Positions 55,366 through 64,000 of a stretch of 64,000 bases of DNA are shown in pieces (the first letter of the stretch is position 1; the number at the start of each line of letters is the position of its first letter). Source of the DNA: Vibrionaceae bacterium (GTDB taxonomy: Bacteria > Pseudomonadota > Gammaproteobacteria > Enterobacterales > Vibrionaceae). The translations under genes and the position numbers were made by a program. The stretch spans positions 1 through 64,000 of the forward strand of contig JAAEZQ010000017.1 in NCBI GenBank assembly GCA_018222805.1, in the 5' to 3' direction. Below the pieces are notes generated by a model. That model saw nothing but the letters and a program-made list of their open reading frames with translations, did not search any database and was not told the DNA's origin.

Positions 55366-56392
55366 CGGTAGCATTAAATCCTATAACCACGCCGAGTTCG
55401 ATAGCCACCTCTTCATGAATGAGGTACTTCAATTGCTCTAACTTATTGTACTGTGCCAATACTGTGCGGTAGCCACCTACCGTTTGCAGCGCGGTAAATA
55501 AGCTCTTCTCTTCCGGCCAGGTATCAAGTGTTATGTCGAACTGACGAGACACTCGATCGGCGAGTTCCGACTTGCCCTGTTCGCGTAAAAGTGCATCTAA
55601 ACCGCCACCATTAGCAAAGTATAAGATTTGCATACTTTGCACGTTTGCTTTCAAATTCGCGAGTGAGGTGCCTGAACGCCAAGACTCAGAAAAGTAAGCT
55701 CTCGGGTGACCAATTTTTGCCATCGGACGGCTTAACTTCTTCATACTGTACTCAAGCTGGTTCGACAGTAGTGAAATATATTCTGACTCCCACTCCGTTT
55801 TTTGCATCGTTTTCCATGGGTTCTGACCCCAAGCTTGCGCTATCATCTTGGCTTTAGCATTGAGGTTTTGCGCAATCGAAACGCCTGTGGAGCAAGTATT
55901 TCTGTTCGTTTCCAGCGTTGATACGCTGTCGTAAAGCAACCACTCAAGAGCGCCCAAGCCTTGTACAGTCACACTTCGCGTTGATATTTCTTGTGCACTC
56001 CAAACGTGATCCGCTTTAGCAAGTGCAGACATTTTTCGTCCGGTTGTGTTCTTTTTATCCGGCCAGAACTGCACATTCCAACTTTGTTCCAACGCACTCG
56101 CTGGTCCGCGCTCCTGACCTTGCAGAGCCATCCAGGCGCGCATGGTTTCATACCATTGTTGTTTTACTGCAGACGGGTCTTTATCCTCTGATGTACAAAA
56201 ATCATTAAAAACGCGCTCTAATAAAGAACTCTGATTTAAGAAGGTCTGTGCTGATTGATACTCGATTTCATACACACTTTGTGAAATGTGGCTCGTTTTC
56301 TCCGCCTGATCATCTTCTAAACTCAATATTGACTGACAGCCAGTCAGACTTAGGGCAGCAACGACGGCACCAACTAATGGATTTTTATTCAC
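55355..56392 (-). CDS. Imelysin-family lipoprotein, GxHxxE histidine missing
   Basis: 345 residues from a GTG at 56392, chosen because AAGGA lies seven bases before it. A lipobox is seen in VAALSLTGCQS (Cys near 18). The body is all-helical like imelysin (Peptidase M75) proteins. The family motif GxHxxE appears as GLGALE in LGALEWLLYD, so the His is gone while the Glu stays. This may mean a structural or altered-binding partner of the imelysin at 57895, which has the intact motif. Confidence 0.78.
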   Translation of the reverse strand: MNKNPLVGAVVAALSLTGCQSILSLEDDQAEKTSHISQSVYEIEYQSAQTFLNQSSLLERVFNDFCTSEDKDPSAVKQQWYETMRAWMALQGQERGPASALEQSWNVQFWPDKKNTTGRKMSALAKADHVWSAQEISTRSVTVQGLGALEWLLYDSVSTLETNRNTCSTGVSIAQNLNAKAKMIAQAWGQNPWKTMQKTEWESEYISLLSNQLEYSMKKLSRPMAKIGHPRAYFSESWRSGTSLANLKANVQSMQILYFANGGGLDALLREQGKSELADRVSRQFDITLDTWPEEKSLFTALQTVGGYRTVLAQYNKLEQLKYLIHEEVAIELGVVIGFNATDGD

Positions 56393-56402
56393 GTTCGATT
56401 CC

Positions 56403-57803
56403 TTATAACGAATCCAGAAAAGCCACCAGCGCATCACGCTCGCGCTTACTTAAAGCCAGTACGTTCTGTTTTGAAGCTTCAGCTTCACCAGCATGCCAAA
56501 GTACCGCTTCCATTGCATTGCGAGCACGGCCATCGTGCAAATAATAGGTATGGCCGTTGACTTCTTCGGTATAACCTAGCCCCCAAAGTGGTGGGGTACG
56601 CCATTCGCGACCATTCGCCAGATATTCAGGTCGATGATCTGCCAGCCCCTCGCCCATATCGTGTAACAGTAAGTCTGTATATGGATGAATTTCTTGTTCT
56701 GAAAGCGCAGGTAAACCAGCTCGTTTAGCGGTTTTTACGTTGGTTTTATGGCAGCTTTCACAACCTGATGAGGCAAAAATCTTCTGACCTAGTTGAACTT
56801 GTGGGTCATCGACATTGCGACGAATTGGAACGGCTAAATGCTGACTATAAAACTCAACAAAATCGAGAATATTCTGACTAACTTCTGGATCACCGCCATT
56901 TGGCAATTCATCACAGATTGACTGCTTTGAAGTACAGTTTTCGTTTGGGAACAAGTGACTTGTGAGGCCAACATCACCATTAAAGGCGGCGGCATTCTGC
57001 TGCATCAATGTTGGTTGACCCGCTTTCCAGCCAAAACGACCGAGTGAAAAGCCCCCTTTTTCTATATCCCAAACTTTGTTTACTTTTCCTGAAATACCAT
57101 CTTCGTTGGTGTCTTTTTCGTCCGCCCAAGCAAGCAAAGTATCGTCAGGAATGCTCTCCAATAGACCCAAACCTATCATTGGTGGCGCAACACGCGCAGA
57201 AAATTGGGTATCTGGGTGCATGTCTCCATAGCCCAGGTCAGTAATCTCTAGAGCTGGTTTTCTTAGCGTTACCGTTGTGCCATCGTTGAACTGCACCGGA
57301 ACATCGCTATAAGTAATCGAAATTTTGCCTTCGGGAACTTGGTCTTGGAGGGCAAAATCTTGTAGCTGACCACCATAAGTCGGCTCAGGAATGCCACCAT
57401 CAATAATGAACGCTTTTTTTTGCTCTGGTGTTACCGCAGGGATACTCAAACGCACCAACATTGAAACGGCATGGATATCCCCTTCTTCAGGTGGATGACC
57501 TCGACCATCTTTAATATGGCAGTTCTGACAACCATTGGTATTGAATAGCGGGCCGAGTCCATCTCGCGCATCCGTAGAAGCTGGCGCTTGTACCCAAGGG
57601 TTTCTAAAAAAGCTATTCCCAACGCTAAAGTCCAGTCGTTTACTCATAGGTAAATTTGCGGCGGGAAGAGAGTAGGCATTCGCTCCCTCTTTTTTAACAC
57701 TGGTTTTTCCGCCCGAACGCACCCCATACGCAGATACCGAAGTAGAAAAAGCCGCAGTAAAAAGTAGCACTAAATGGAAGTAATTAAGGGATGATGGCTT
57801 CAT
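56403..57803 (-). CDS. Di-haem oxidoreductase (DUF1111, thiol oxidoreductase)
   Basis: 466 residues with a signal peptide (about 1-25). Two c-type haem sites are present: NGCQNCHIKDG (about 96-106) and SGCESCHKTN (about 353-362). It belongs to the putative thiol oxidoreductase/di-haem family, here probably feeding or taking electrons during iron uptake. It lies between the two imelysin genes. Confidence 0.88.
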   Translation of the reverse strand: MKPSSLNYFHLVLLFTAAFSTSVSAYGVRSGGKTSVKKEGANAYSLPAANLPMSKRLDFSVGNSFFRNPWVQAPASTDARDGLGPLFNTNGCQNCHIKDGRGHPPEEGDIHAVSMLVRLSIPAVTPEQKKAFIIDGGIPEPTYGGQLQDFALQDQVPEGKISITYSDVPVQFNDGTTVTLRKPALEITDLGYGDMHPDTQFSARVAPPMIGLGLLESIPDDTLLAWADEKDTNEDGISGKVNKVWDIEKGGFSLGRFGWKAGQPTLMQQNAAAFNGDVGLTSHLFPNENCTSKQSICDELPNGGDPEVSQNILDFVEFYSQHLAVPIRRNVDDPQVQLGQKIFASSGCESCHKTNVKTAKRAGLPALSEQEIHPYTDLLLHDMGEGLADHRPEYLANGREWRTPPLWGLGYTEEVNGHTYYLHDGRARNAMEAVLWHAGEAEASKQNVLALSKRERDALVAFLDSL

Positions 57804-57846
57804 ATCATTGCTCTTAAATGAATGGATAACAGCGAGCTCAAACAGG

Positions 57847-57873
57847 AAGGGCTCAATTATAAGATGAGCCCTT
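57847..57873 (-). terminator. Intercistronic hairpin within the imelysin operon
   Basis: AAGGGCTCA pairs with TGAGCCCTT around nine bases, 20 bp past the first imelysin stop. With few T after it, it may be a partial terminator that gives more of the first gene. Confidence 0.5.
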
Positions 57874-57894
57874 GATTAATGATTATGTTTTTTA

Positions 57895-59157
57895 TTAGAA
57901 CTCGTGGTCTGCCGTATCTGGGCTTAGGCTTTCAATGCCAATGATGTTTGCAGCGCGCTCAATCGCAACAGTTTGTGCTACCAACGACATGATGGTTTCA
58001 TTGACTAACGCATTACCTTGAACGTTATCAGCCGCAATCAGTTGGTCAAAGTGTTGGTTTTTCTTCTCGGCAGACGTCACCAGCTCACCCACTTGGCGAC
58101 GAGTGTCATCAAACTGCTTTTGAATCTCTTTCGCGGCTTGTTCATCTTGTTGTGACACTAGGTCTGAAAGACTTGGCCCAGTCAATAGCGTGCCGTTTTG
58201 GCGCTTATAAAGCCCCATGTACACGTTGTAGATACCCTGCTCGTTGTAGTAGTGAGAGTTGTGTGTGTTGTCCGAGAAACAATCGTGCTCGTCTTCTGTT
58301 GAGTTCGCTTCCAACGCCACTTTCATGCGCTCACCGGCCAATTCGCCGAGAGACAGCGAACCCATACCAAACATCATCTTGCGCAAGCCATTGTCTGCTG
58401 AGCCTGCAAGTAGCTCCTGACGGTAATTGTCTTTCACATCCGCTGACCACTGTTTCTCCATCCATTCAAGATCTTGAACCAATAGATCTGCTGCCGCTTT
58501 TAGGTATTCACCACGACGTTCACAGTGACCATTAGTACAACCAGATCCGACAACAAAATCAGTGTAAGCACGTTGACCTGCCCCGGCATTTGTTCCATTA
58601 AGGTCTTGGCCCCAAAGTAGGAATTCAATCGCGTGGTAACCAGAAGCCACGTTGGCTTCAGAGCCACCAATTTCATTCAGATCGGCAATCAGCTCAGGTG
58701 TGATTTGTGATACGTCGAGTTTGGTCGCACCAATCGTCAGACTTGTGTTAGCCACTATGTTCGCCGCTGCGCCTTCGTTACCAAGTTCATATTGGTAATC
58801 CGTGGCTACGTAATCGATAAGACCTTCATCCAACGGCCATGCGTTAAGCTGACCTTCCCAATCATCGACTATCTCGTTACCAAAGCGGAATACTTCAGAT
58901 TGTTGGTATGGAACGCGAGAATTAAGCCATGCTTGTTTAACCTCTTCTAGCTTTTTATCTGAAGGGGCTTTGAGGAACTCATCAATTTTCACGTCCAACG
59001 CTTTAGCCGTGTTTAATGAATCTGAGAATACAGCATGAGCGACGTCTGCATAGTGTTCAACAACACCTTGCTTGGTTACCTGAGCAGCAACCGCAGTACC
59101 ACTGGAAATAAGAAGTGAAGCAGTAATAGCTTGAACTAACACTGTTTTTGCGTTCAT
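57895..59157 (-). CDS. Imelysin-family iron-regulated protein (IrpA-like)
   Basis: 420 residues from ATG 59157 (AAGGA seven bases upstream). Signal peptide about 1-25. The imelysin motif GxHxxE is intact in SGYHAIEFLLWGQDLNGTNA (about 167-185). The C-terminal half repeats a similar helix bundle. Such proteins, first seen as IrpA in cyanobacteria, are induced by iron limitation, and their exact role in iron uptake is not settled. It leads the operon imelysin / DUF1111 / imelysin / DUF1513. Confidence 0.88.
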   Translation of the reverse strand: MNAKTVLVQAITASLLISSGTAVAAQVTKQGVVEHYADVAHAVFSDSLNTAKALDVKIDEFLKAPSDKKLEEVKQAWLNSRVPYQQSEVFRFGNEIVDDWEGQLNAWPLDEGLIDYVATDYQYELGNEGAAANIVANTSLTIGATKLDVSQITPELIADLNEIGGSEANVASGYHAIEFLLWGQDLNGTNAGAGQRAYTDFVVGSGCTNGHCERRGEYLKAAADLLVQDLEWMEKQWSADVKDNYRQELLAGSADNGLRKMMFGMGSLSLGELAGERMKVALEANSTEDEHDCFSDNTHNSHYYNEQGIYNVYMGLYKRQNGTLLTGPSLSDLVSQQDEQAAKEIQKQFDDTRRQVGELVTSAEKKNQHFDQLIAADNVQGNALVNETIMSLVAQTVAIERAANIIGIESLSPDTADHEF

Positions 59158-59199
59158 GAGAAGCATCCTTGTTGAGCAAATTATTTTATATACGTAGTG

Positions 59200-59219
59200 C
59201 TAACTATTCTTATTTGCAC
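59200..59219 (-). promoter_or_regulatory. Candidate Fur box before the imelysin operon
   Basis: On the minus strand GTGCAAATAAGAATAGTTAG resembles Vibrio Fur boxes of the TGCAAATnAGAAT type, 40-60 bp before the start codon. Read by eye; not scored. Confidence 0.35.
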
Positions 59220-59272
59220 TTTCATTCCCGAGATAATACAAATTTACAATTTATTTGCAACTTAAGATCAAA

Positions 59273-59298
59273 AAAAGCCTCAACAATGTGAGGCTTTT
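59273..59298. terminator. Rho-independent terminator after ribA
   Basis: AAAAGCCTCA pairs with TGAGGCTTTT around six bases, about 32 bp past the ribA stop. Confidence 0.8.
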
Positions 59299-59330
59299 AA
59301 CATGAATTATTAGCAGTTCTGCTTTTAAAG

Positions 59331-59927
59331 CTAAACCTTTAGGTTATGTTTGCCGTGAGAGGCTTTTGCTTTTAGATAGTTCTCGTTACCATCTTTGACG
59401 TGAGCAGAAGTGTTGACAACTTCAACGATTTCGATTCCGTATTCGGCGAGCTCACGGATTTTTTTAGGATTATTCGTCACGAGGCGTATCTTGCTGACAC
59501 CTAAAGCTTGTAACATTTGAGCAGCTTCAGTGAAGTCACGTAGATCGTCATCAAACCCTAAGTGGTTGTTCGCCTCATAGGTGTTCATACCCTCGCTTTG
59601 TAGCCGATAAGCATCAATCTTATTGTATAGACCAATACCACGTCCTTCCTGACGTAAATACAGAATAATGCCGCCGCATTCTCCCATTCGTTGAATCGTT
59701 TCTTCTAATTGCTCACCACAGTCACAACGAGAGGAGTGAAAAACATCGCCGGTCAGACACTCAGAATGCATACGCACCAGTGGCGTTTCTTGAACTTGGT
59801 CTGCTTGCTTAAAGATAACTGCTACATGCTCTTTATCCGTCTTCAAACCACGGAAAGACAGGATTTCAGCATCAATATTACTCTTAGCCCCGACTTTAAA
59901 ATCTACTCTGGCACGTACTTCAGCCAT
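59331..59927 (-). CDS. ribA: GTP cyclohydrolase II (RibA)
   Basis: 198 residues from ATG 59927; a longer frame reaches 59978. It opens GTP in the first step of riboflavin synthesis. The zinc motif is in [20 protein letters not shown] (about 50-69) and [13 protein letters not shown] follows. It stands alone, with terminators on both sides. In vibrios ribA is apart from the main rib operon. Confidence 0.93.
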   Translation of the reverse strand: MAEVRARVDFKVGAKSNIDAEILSFRGLKTDKEHVAVIFKQADQVQETPLVRMHSECLTGDVFHSSRCDCGEQLEETIQRMGECGGIILYLRQEGRGIGLYNKIDAYRLQSEGMNTYEANNHLGFDDDLRDFTEAAQMLQALGVSKIRLVTNNPKKIRELAEYGIEIVEVVNTSAHVKDGNENYLKAKASHGKHNLKV

Positions 59928-60143
59928 ATCTACACTCACTCGATTTATTTCTTTATGCACTTTCGTTATTACATTCATGGGATGAACTCATGCTCTTCAA
60001 CTATGGGGATTGATACCACATTTTTCAATGCATAGATCACTATATCTTAGATCTTTTCCTCTCAGCTATACGGGACGTATGGTTTCCCTTAGCTACGCTG
60101 ACGAAATGTTATAATATAACATTCATGTAAAACTACAATAAAA

Positions 60144-60169
60144 AACCCCAGACTTTTAGGTCTGGGGTT
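60144..60169 (-). terminator. Rho-independent terminator
   Basis: AACCCCAGAC pairs with GTCTGGGGTT, with T-run TTTTTTAT on the minus strand. It ends the leftward transcript that includes the small gene at 60197. Confidence 0.8.
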
Positions 60170-60196
60170 GATAATACCAGTGCAAAAATAAGGGGC

Positions 60197-60382
60197 TTAG
60201 TGTGCCTGACGACGCTTCCAGACGGCAAACTCTATCCATACTGTTTCGAGTTCTTGAAGCTCCTCATCGGTTAAAACGGCGAGGGTAGAAGTAACTTGTG
60301 GCATCTTTGGTGCCTGCATCGCGCGAATATGCGCATAAAAGTCCTTTCTTAACTGCGATATAACTGAATCCACTGCATGCAC
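60197..60382 (-). CDS. Small soluble protein, unknown
   Basis: 61 residues, mostly helical, with an acidic middle (LTDEELQELETVWIEFAVWK) and a basic end (RRQAH). AGGTG lies close before the ATG. It follows nrfF by about 130 bp and a terminator comes after, so it may be the last gene of the nrf transcript or a unit of its own. No family recognised. Confidence 0.55.
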   Translation of the reverse strand: MHAVDSVISQLRKDFYAHIRAMQAPKMPQVTSTLAVLTDEELQELETVWIEFAVWKRRQAH

Positions 60383-60516
60383 CTACTTAGTTCTTTTACT
60401 ACTCCAGAGCAAATAACTGTCTTTGCTAATTACTGAGAGCTTCACAGCCTGAAAAAATCATACCACTATGCTTTCTATTTGCACATTCTGACTTTAAATG
60501 TGGAAGGACATTCACA

Positions 60517-60927
60517 TTATTGTGGTCTTATTTTTTTAATAGAAAATAGTGCAAAACAAATTACAAATAATGCAGGAAAGATCCATAAGGCCGCGGTTGA
60601 ATAATTGAATGGAGGGTGATAAAGAACGATATTCCCATATCTCTTGACCAAATAATCTTTAACCTCTTGTTCCGTACTGCCATCATTCACCATCGAATAG
60701 ACTTTTAATCTTAAATCCTTGGCAGCTTGCGCGTTTGATTCTACAAGGTTTTGGTTCTGACATTGCGGGCAGCGTAGATCTTTAGCTAATGTCACTGCTC
60801 TTTGTTGCAATTCAATAGAATGAAATTCAAATAGATCAACATGCTGGGTTAACTGCTCTGCTCTTAACAAAGGAGAAAATAGCAAATAAAGAACAATAAC
60901 GATGAAGGTAAATTTAAAGTGAAACAT
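60517..60927 (-). CDS. nrfF: NrfF / CcmH-type haem lyase subunit
   Basis: 136 residues: signal peptide (about 1-23), a periplasmic helix bundle with the redox motif LRCPQCQNQNLVES (about 51-64), and a C-terminal membrane helix (about 108-128). NrfF works with NrfE to attach the special haem of the CxxCK site in nitrite reductase NrfA. It overlaps the thioredoxin gene upstream by 14 bases. No nrfG is seen after it. Confidence 0.92.
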   Translation of the reverse strand: MFHFKFTFIVIVLYLLFSPLLRAEQLTQHVDLFEFHSIELQQRAVTLAKDLRCPQCQNQNLVESNAQAAKDLRLKVYSMVNDGSTEQEVKDYLVKRYGNIVLYHPPFNYSTAALWIFPALFVICFALFSIKKIRPQ

Positions 60928-61447
60928 TGAAATACCCGGAAAATAGCGAGTTCCATTTATCTGTTGTGATCTTACCTCTATATTTGATCACAATATTGCC
61001 ACTTTGATCAATTAAGTAAGTTTCAGGGGTTCCAATCACCCCCAGCTCCACAGCAAGTTGACCATTTGGATCAGAGATCACCTCTATATAGGGGTTTTGT
61101 TTAGCGTTCAAATAACTTTTTGCCGCGCTGTCTTTATCTCGATAGTTGAGGCCAATAATAGGAACACCTTGTTGTGCCAAATCGAGTAAGTCGTCATGTT
61201 CTTGTTTACAAACCCCACACCAAGAAGCCCAAACATTCAACAGCAAATACCCCTTATTATCTAGCACTGCTTCGGTGACTTGCTGTCCTGATACTAATGA
61301 TTGAGCAGTAAAAGAAGGAATAGATACCTCGCTCTTTTGTAACAACTCAATGTCTGGCCTGTCAGACAGGGCAGTCACAACTACAACAGCAAACGTCGCC
61401 ACAAGCAAGATAAGACCAGCCAGTTTAAGCGTACTTTTCGATCTCAT
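60914..61447 (-). CDS. CcmG/DsbE-type thioredoxin
   Basis: 177 residues with one N-terminal anchor (about 8-27) and a thioredoxin fold on the periplasmic side; the active site is WASWCGVCKQEH (about 71-82), followed by GTPETYLID with the cis-Pro. It should keep the apocytochrome or NrfF in reduced form for haem attachment. It lies between nrfE and nrfF and overlaps both (23 and 14 bases), so it is a fixed part of this nrf operon. Confidence 0.9.
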   Translation of the reverse strand: MRSKSTLKLAGLILLVATFAVVVVTALSDRPDIELLQKSEVSIPSFTAQSLVSGQQVTEAVLDNKGYLLLNVWASWCGVCKQEHDDLLDLAQQGVPIIGLNYRDKDSAAKSYLNAKQNPYIEVISDPNGQLAVELGVIGTPETYLIDQSGNIVIKYRGKITTDKWNSLFSGYFNVSL

Positions 61448-63332
61448 ACCCCCTCCTCTTCTTTTGGTTCATCAAAGTCCCCATGGCACTTATCACGATG
61501 AATGCGCCACCGCACCATATCCACCAAATGCCAGCACGATATTGAACTTTAATCGCGTAGGCGTTTTTATCAACCTTATCACCTAAAGTGATGTAGTAGT
61601 CACCATGCCACAATGATTGAATCGCTGGCTCTGTCATGCCCATCACCCGCACTGGGTAATGACGTTTTTCGGGTTTAAAAGTGAGTCTCGAGCCATCTTC
61701 CAGGTGGAGATTAATGAGTCCTTGCTCTGCAGTGTAGTTAGGGCCCACTAGCCATTCAATGCCATGATAGTCAATGGTTATGCCTGCTTTTTGATGTGAG
61801 CTACCTGGCTCGGCGCGTAAATTGTACTCGTACGAATAGTCACTGTTAAATACAGCTCCAGTCACCGCCAGCGCAAAGCCTATATGGGCAAAGACCATCG
61901 ATACCAATTTAGTCTTGTTTTGGACACTTACAAGCATCCATAAATGAGCGGCGATAACCCAAGTTGCTAATGCTAAAGTAATCAGGGTCGTGATGTGGAT
62001 ATCTTCGACTGTAGCAACAAAAACAATGCTGATCACGATAGATGAAACACAGGCAACCGCGATACTATTAGACGTGTTTGCTAAGGTTCCTTTCGTCCAT
62101 TTCAACACAGGCATGATGGCGAGAACAATAAGCGTAAGTAGACATAAAGGAAATACAAGACTGTTAAAATATGGTGCTCCAACGGATATGTTGCCCAAAC
62201 CAAGCAATTGATAAATCATCGGATAAAAAGTACCAAGAAACACGATCGCCGTGGTAATAACCAACAGTCCAATGGCAATGTAGGCGGTGTAAGCTCGACT
62301 GAGCAAAGAAACCAGATTAAACCGAGGAATGAGATCTCCTCGCACAATGAGCACACCAAAAGTGATGATCACAAGGAAGCTCAGGACGGTGAGCAGTAAT
62401 AAGCCTTTTGTTGGATCGACAGCAAACGCATGTACCGAGGTCAACACACCAGAGCGTACGACAAATGTACCGAGGATACTCAAACTGAACGTCGCAAACG
62501 CGAGGGCGTACGTATTCCAACTCGCGCCATTGTTACGCTTTGACAATACGCCACTATGAAGTAAAGCCGTGCCCGTCAACCAAGGTAGTAAAGAAGCATT
62601 TTCTACCGGGTCCCAGAACCACCAGCCCCCCCAACCTAACTCATTATATGCCCACCAAGAACCGAGCAATATACCGACTGTGAGTGCTCCCCAAGCAAAG
62701 AAAACCGCGCCCCGTGCAACCTTGTACCACTCGTTCAGCGGTTGTTTACTCAATAACGCTGCCAGAGCAAAAGCAAGAATTGCGGAATATCCCACGTAGC
62801 CCAGATAAAGCAGAGGTGGATGAATGATAAGTCCAACATCTTGCAACATCGGATTAAGATCCCGCCCTTCAAGTGCCAGTGCTGGAGCATACTCGAATGG
62901 GTTTGACGTCGTTAATGTAAACCAAGCGAATATGGCGATAAGTACGTTCATGATGCCAAGACAATCAGCGATATATCCAACGTTGATTGGCGATTTAAGC
63001 GCGATAAAGGATGCCCATAAGCTCAATGTTACTACCCAAAACAGCATCGAGCCTTGGTGTCCCCCCCATGCGGCTGCAATCTTGAACGCCACTGGCAACT
63101 GGCTATTGGAGTGTGTGACAACGTATTCCAATGCAAAATAATCTTGAATGAAGCAAACAATCAAAAGAGCTAAACAAACCAAAGAGGCTAAGCTGATGAT
63201 ATGTGACGTCGCAACTTGATGCGGTAACATCACCTCCTTACCAACCACGCGACGAGTCCAATGCAGCAATGCTGCACATGTCGACGCCACCGCCACCAAT
63301 ATCAGCAAGAAGAATCCCAGTTCAGCCTCCAT
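61425..63332 (-). CDS. nrfE: NrfE / CcmF-type haem lyase membrane subunit
   Basis: 635 residues, about fifteen helices. The WWD motif is intact in ELGWGGWWFWDPVENASLLP (about 224-243), with haem-ligand histidines nearby. It is the membrane core of the haem lyase for NrfA. It starts nine bases after nrfD. Confidence 0.93.
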   Translation of the reverse strand: MEAELGFFLLILVAVASTCAALLHWTRRVVGKEVMLPHQVATSHIISLASLVCLALLIVCFIQDYFALEYVVTHSNSQLPVAFKIAAAWGGHQGSMLFWVVTLSLWASFIALKSPINVGYIADCLGIMNVLIAIFAWFTLTTSNPFEYAPALALEGRDLNPMLQDVGLIIHPPLLYLGYVGYSAILAFALAALLSKQPLNEWYKVARGAVFFAWGALTVGILLGSWWAYNELGWGGWWFWDPVENASLLPWLTGTALLHSGVLSKRNNGASWNTYALAFATFSLSILGTFVVRSGVLTSVHAFAVDPTKGLLLLTVLSFLVIITFGVLIVRGDLIPRFNLVSLLSRAYTAYIAIGLLVITTAIVFLGTFYPMIYQLLGLGNISVGAPYFNSLVFPLCLLTLIVLAIMPVLKWTKGTLANTSNSIAVACVSSIVISIVFVATVEDIHITTLITLALATWVIAAHLWMLVSVQNKTKLVSMVFAHIGFALAVTGAVFNSDYSYEYNLRAEPGSSHQKAGITIDYHGIEWLVGPNYTAEQGLINLHLEDGSRLTFKPEKRHYPVRVMGMTEPAIQSLWHGDYYITLGDKVDKNAYAIKVQYRAGIWWIWCGGAFIVISAMGTLMNQKKRRGYEIEKYA

Positions 63333-63341
63333 TACTCCTCC

Positions 63342-64000
63342 TTAAACCACGGTCATCTGACCGGCATAGAGAATGAAAGTCCGCAGCATCAACACACCCA
63401 CTAAACTTAATGTGGTTACGACAAAAACGTAAGTACCTTTGTGGCGAACTTCAGAAGGTGTCAGCCAGTTCAATGTTAGCGGCATCAACATGCCAATTAA
63501 TATTACGCCTACCCAGAACCATTGTGCCCAAAAACCACTGGATATCGCATTCCAAGCCGCAACTTCGTTTTGACCGCCACTAAAGATCAAACCAGTAAAG
63601 AAAGTCACCAGTACAAACAGTTCAAACAACACAACAGGACGTTCAAAACCATGCACCCAAGCAACACTAGGACTTCTAGCTGATTCTTTAAATACCAGAA
63701 TGCCAACCATCAAACACGCAGCAGCGCCTGAGGATAAACTTGAGAACAAGAACAAGATTGGCAGTACTGGATTATTTAGCATCGGATAGGTCTTCAATGC
63801 CGACAGCAAGAAACCAGTGTATGCCGCCAGTACTATCGCTAAAAAGCCCAAGAACAACTCGATGACATTGCTGGCTTTACCCATCTTAATTAAAAGGCCA
63901 TCGACAAAATCCAACAACTTGCCTGGTAATTTACCTTCGCAGAAATTAATAATTTGATGACGGAAAATCACGCCTATCCAAATAAACAGGACTATCATGT
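63342..64000 (-). CDS. nrfD: NrfD membrane subunit, partial (cut by the right edge)
   Basis: The C-terminal 218 residues of a protein that is about 315 residues in E. coli; the rest lies beyond the window. About seven helices are seen, with SARSPSVAWVHGFERPVVLF typical of NrfD/PsrC. It takes electrons from quinol and hands them to NrfC/NrfB for nitrite reduction to ammonia. The ATG at 63998 is an internal codon, not the start. Confidence 0.88.
   Translation of the reverse strand, partial: MIVLFIWIGVIFRHQIINFCEGKLPGKLLDFVDGLLIKMGKASNVIELFLGFLAIVLAAYTGFLLSALKTYPMLNNPVLPILFLFSSLSSGAAACLMVGILVFKESARSPSVAWVHGFERPVVLFELFVLVTFFTGLIFSGGQNEVAAWNAISSGFWAQWFWVGVILIGMLMPLTLNWLTPSEVRHKGTYVFVVTTLSLVGVLMLRTFILYAGQMTVV

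Overview
The window reads as chromosomal DNA of a marine Vibrio, most like the Harveyi clade (V. parahaemolyticus, V. alginolyticus, V. campbellii). The pointers are cassette-array DNA with VCR-like attC sites, the bccT/cosR osmolyte pair, an nrf nitrite-reduction cluster, the ycbB-ycbK-ycbL trio, and runs of genes usual for that genus (tyrR-rimJ, ycjX-ycjF, class I fumarase, pabB, sdaC-sdaB, queD, asnS, aspC). The assignment rests on gene content and motif reading; no search was run.

Region 1 (1-9 kb) is accessory and decayed. Positions 1-3662 are the edge of a chromosomal integron: leftward cassettes separated by attC sites, several of them broken. Two remnants of one IS110/IS1111-type element sit against attC boundaries and share a perfect 142-bp repeat in the non-coding part downstream of the transposase, where this group encodes its guide RNA. 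One remnant keeps a transposase gene shrunk in frame to 101 codons. No integron integrase is seen where the array ends. A YkvI-type permease, an IS5-family remnant, a GAF-GGDEF cyclase and a tyrosine-recombinase relic follow.

Region 2 (9-24.7 kb) is core metabolism: DUF2947, an HD hydrolase, rimJ, tyrR with a candidate TyrR box before it, ycjX-ycjF, fumarase, pabB, a Nudix CoA pyrophosphatase, the serine transporter and deaminase, queD and asnS.

Region 3 (24.6-31.7 kb) looks like an island at the 3' end of asnS. The last 30 codons of asnS are duplicated at the far end, with a 62-bp identical core. Between the copies lie a small W/H-rich gene, truncated GNAT and IS110 fragments, and a compact operon: an ABC-type six-helix membrane protein without an ATPase, a periplasmic adaptor, an RND pump and an AraC/GyrI-like regulator.

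Region 4 (31.7-49 kb) has a MocR regulator, a second copy of the small W/H-rich gene, aspC, an outer-membrane barrel, a cNMP/CBS/DUF294 protein joined to a DnaQ-like exonuclease, a dCache chemoreceptor, bccT and cosR, and a TRAP transporter operon that carries its own histidine kinase and response regulator.

Region 5 (49-64 kb) has a small basic winged-helix protein, DUF2982, the ycbL-ycbK-ycbB cell-wall genes, a four-gene imelysin / di-haem oxidoreductase / imelysin / DUF1513 operon likely tied to iron, ribA, and the distal part of an nrf operon (nrfD, nrfE, a CcmG-like thioredoxin, nrfF) that runs off the right edge. No tRNA, rRNA or CRISPR array was found.
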